A stretch of DNA of 34,815 nt from an uncultured Lachnospiraceae bacterium (GTDB lineage: Bacteria; Bacillota; Clostridia; Lachnospirales; Lachnospiraceae), in contig CAMJAP010000022.1 in the NCBI GenBank assembly GCA_946403625.1, forward strand, positions 1 through 34,815, given 5' to 3'. The notes under the pieces are model-generated. The model had not been told where the DNA came from, searched no databases, and saw only the letters and a program-made list of their open reading frames with translations. The translations under genes were made by a program, and so were the position numbers. Shown piece after piece: positions 33,288-34,815 of the stretch. The stretch's first letter is position 1; the number at the start of each line of letters is the position of its first letter.

Positions 33288-33479
33288 TCATCCGGCTCTT
33301 TCTTCCGTATCCTCCTCATCGACACAACTTGTCAGATGATACCCTTTGCAGTAACCGCACCAATAGTAGTCCAGTTTTTTCCCTCTGGCCTGTTCGCATT
33401 TCTTACGAAACTGATTCGCCGTATGCTCGTCCCGATACCGCTTCTTTCTACCGCATTGCCACCAGATCATTCTTGACAT
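33288..33479 (-). CDS. Small zinc-finger-like protein (63 residues)
   Basis: The start is the ATG at 33479 behind GGAGG, 27 residues inside the longest frame. The product has WQCGRKKRYRDEHTANQFRKKCEQARGKKL, then YYWCGYCKGYHLTSC. The YxCxxCxxYHLT ending with a preceding CG pair is a small zinc-binding pattern that is common in bacterial and phage hypotheticals; its function is unknown. It has its own promoter (33533-33560). The neighbouring hairpins at 33132-33223 lie after its stop. Confidence 0.75.
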   Translation of the reverse strand: MSRMIWWQCGRKKRYRDEHTANQFRKKCEQARGKKLDYYWCGYCKGYHLTSCVDEEDTEERAG

Positions 33480-33532
33480 AACGCCTACCTCCTCTGTCTG
33501 TGTGTGCCCCCTCGGTATGTTCCGTGCTGCTG

Positions 33533-33560
33533 GGTATATTTTAAATCTCGGAGTGTCCAA
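33533..33560 (-). promoter_or_regulatory. Promoter of the small zinc-finger-like gene
   Basis: TTGGAC (33560-33555), a 16-base spacer and TATACC (33538-33533) on the minus strand, about 50 bases before the ATG at 33479. Confidence 0.45.
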
Positions 33561-33673
33561 TTAATCCCGCAGCAAAATCGAATCTTTGTTCGCTTTTTTC
33601 GTTCGTCACGGCTTGCCGGCCAGCCAAATCGCCAATCCCGTAACCACATCGGCATCTTTTGGAGATGCAGCTC

Positions 33674-34594
33674 CTACCCCAACGCCTTAAGGCTTGCGGC
33701 AATGCCCTGTTTCAGATGAACAGAAGGCATTTTTACTCCGGTTTCCCTAAGTTTCGTCAGATCATATACTCGGTGGCAGAGGTGGCCGGAGTATTCGGGA
33801 TGCTTCTCAAGATATCCGGCTAACGGAATCTCCTCCAGTTTCAGTTCTACGCCCAGGCACTCCGCTATGGTCTCGTAATATGTTTTGTTTTCCACCGCTT
33901 CCGGCCCGCCGATGCAAAAGATCTGCTGATAGGTTTTGGGATTTGCCGCACAATCGACCAGCGTCTCCGCCAGATCATCCACATAGATCGGATGGATCAC
34001 ATAGGTCCCCATACCGACCAGCCGGATCGGTTCACCCTTCCGGATCAATTCGGGCAGTTCCTTCTGCCGGCTATGCTCCGGAAAGCATCCGAGCAAAAAG
34101 CCCGGCCCGTATATATGCCCTGGCCGGAAAATGGTGATCTGTAGTCCGGACGCTCCGGAACGCATATCCTGAAGAAAGACCTCTTCCATACGCCTTTTAT
34201 TCCCCGCATATGAGCACTCTTCGTCAGAGCAGCTTTCTTCCACACAGATCCCGTCTTCCGTCTCCGGGATCCTTTTAAAGCGCCCGTCATACACAGAATC
34301 CGTAGAAACCACCACCAGTCGGTCCGTAAATGCCGGCAGTATCTCCAGATCGTTCATGGCATGCGTACGGTTCATACAAATGCAATCAAACACCACATCC
34401 CATTTTCTGTTGCAAGCCGCCAGGACTTCCTTCAGTTTTTCCGCATCATTACGATCGGCCTTCAGGGCATTCACGCCGTCCGGCAACTCCCGCTCGCCGC
34501 GTGTCACCGTCCACACCCGGTAGTTATTCTTCATTGCGGTTTTCGCCACCACACTGCTCAAACCGCCGCTTCCGCCAATGATCAATGCTTCCAT
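33674..34594 (-). CDS. Extended SDR-family NAD(P)-dependent epimerase/dehydratase-like protein
   Basis: This 306-residue protein starts with a Rossmann fold, MEALIIGGSGGLSSVVA, and has the active-site Y-x3-K (YAGNKRRMEE), the SDR substrate motif FRPGHIYGPG and IHPIYVDDLAETLVD. Extended SDRs of this kind change nucleotide sugars or similar substrates. GGSGGLSS is a variant of the usual GxxGxxG. No sugar-nucleotide partner genes lie near. The start is behind AGGGGAG. Isomerase, reductase or regulatory (NmrA-like) roles remain open. Confidence 0.85.
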   Translation of the reverse strand: MEALIIGGSGGLSSVVAKTAMKNNYRVWTVTRGERELPDGVNALKADRNDAEKLKEVLAACNRKWDVVFDCICMNRTHAMNDLEILPAFTDRLVVVSTDSVYDGRFKRIPETEDGICVEESCSDEECSYAGNKRRMEEVFLQDMRSGASGLQITIFRPGHIYGPGFLLGCFPEHSRQKELPELIRKGEPIRLVGMGTYVIHPIYVDDLAETLVDCAANPKTYQQIFCIGGPEAVENKTYYETIAECLGVELKLEEIPLAGYLEKHPEYSGHLCHRVYDLTKLRETGVKMPSVHLKQGIAASLKALG

Positions 34595-34627
34595 ATCATC
34601 TCCCCTATCCGCCGTTGTCCTTTTTAA

Positions 34628-34660
34628 AAAAGCAGCGGATTGTTGTGATCTGCTGCTTTT
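34628..34660 (-). terminator. Terminator after the partial gene at the right edge
   Basis: AAAAGCAGCGGAT pairs with ATCTGCTGCTTTT (13 bp with one G·U), seven-base loop, followed on the minus strand by two more T. It lies 17 bases past the stop at 34678. Confidence 0.85.
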
Positions 34661-34677
34661 CGATGCCTGTCGTTATT

Positions 34678-34815
34678 TTATTTGGTTGCCGGGGCGGCTT
34701 CTTCGGCCTCTTCCAGCCACTGCTGGATGGTGTTGATATTCCTATCAATAATCGTTGCTATTGTGTCCGCAGTAAGTCCGTTCTGATACATTCCAATCGC
34801 ATCTTTCCGTGCCTG
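34678..34815 (-). CDS. C-terminal end of a probable Rpn/PD-(D/E)xK-type protein (cut by the right edge)
   Basis: Only 45 residues and the TAA stop are visible. The text ARKDAIGMYQNGLTADTIATIIDRNINTIQQWLEEAE resembles the small helix-turn-helix that ends many Rpn-family recombination-promoting nucleases and related transposase-like proteins. The catalytic part lies outside the window, so the family is a guess from the tail. A strong terminator follows. Confidence 0.5.
   Translation of the reverse strand, partial: QARKDAIGMYQNGLTADTIATIIDRNINTIQQWLEEAEEAAPATK

Noticed and set aside
33073-33291. A 72-codon minus-strand frame
   Set aside because: It lacks a ribosome site and is made mostly of intergenic hairpins.
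33579-33592. A possible second LexA box (CGAATCTTTGTTCG)
   Set aside because: One core half-site has a mismatch (GAAT instead of GAAC) and the position is upstream of the promoter rather than in it.
32892-34672. GATGCCTGTCG occurring at about 32894 and 34662, flanking region 6
   Set aside because: Eleven bases only, and no other sign of an element boundary; not enough to call an attachment site.

Overview
The window looks like chromosome of a Gram-positive Clostridia member, most likely Lachnospiraceae. The reasons are strong GGAGG-type ribosome sites, a YesM/YesN/YesL–LplA/LplB/YtcP sugar cluster, a CheX–receiver protein, many membrane proteins carrying zinc ribbons, and a Bacillus/Clostridium-type LexA box. 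Nearly all genes lie on the minus strand; the only confident plus-strand gene is the YesN-like regulator at 10124-11749. No tRNA, rRNA, CRISPR array or insertion sequence was seen.

Region 1 (1-4229) is an envelope module read right to left: a 1202-residue protein that joins an LtaS-like phosphoglycerol transferase, a YidC/Oxa1 insertase and a CDP-glycerol glycerophosphotransferase; a small two-helix membrane protein; and the start of a type I signal peptidase cut by the window edge. Region 2 (4280-9940) holds a receiver/CheX protein with an MshEN-like c-di-GMP-binding signature, a Ca2+-type P-ATPase, and a PrsW-like intramembrane protease with zinc ribbons and a Pro/Gln repeat tail, preceded by a 59-residue gene.

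Region 3 (10124-20519) is a carbohydrate uptake island. YesN and YesM sit at opposite ends and enclose a three-repeat surface protein, two permeases (one with an unusual 185-residue membrane extension), a solute-binding lipoprotein and a YesL protein. No ATPase is encoded, so a shared one elsewhere is probable. Region 4 (20572-28633) carries a diguanylate cyclase, a Cys-rich small protein, zinc-ribbon membrane proteins including a flavin-reductase-like fusion, several unknown small genes, a two-gene unit under a clear LexA-controlled promoter, and a GNAT acetyltransferase.

Region 5 (28709-32876) has a flavodoxin and then an AT-rich two-gene operon: a PLD-nuclease/helicase/DUF3427 protein and a NUDIX hydrolase, a plausible defence module. 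Region 6 (32877-34815) has a hairpin-rich 411-base intergenic stretch, a small zinc-finger-like protein, an SDR-family oxidoreductase and the C-terminus of a probable Rpn-type protein.

The best candidates for undescribed biology are the triple-domain envelope fusion, the helicase–NUDIX pair, the MshEN-like/CheX/receiver protein, the membrane flavin reductase with a zinc ribbon, and the SOS-controlled small genes.
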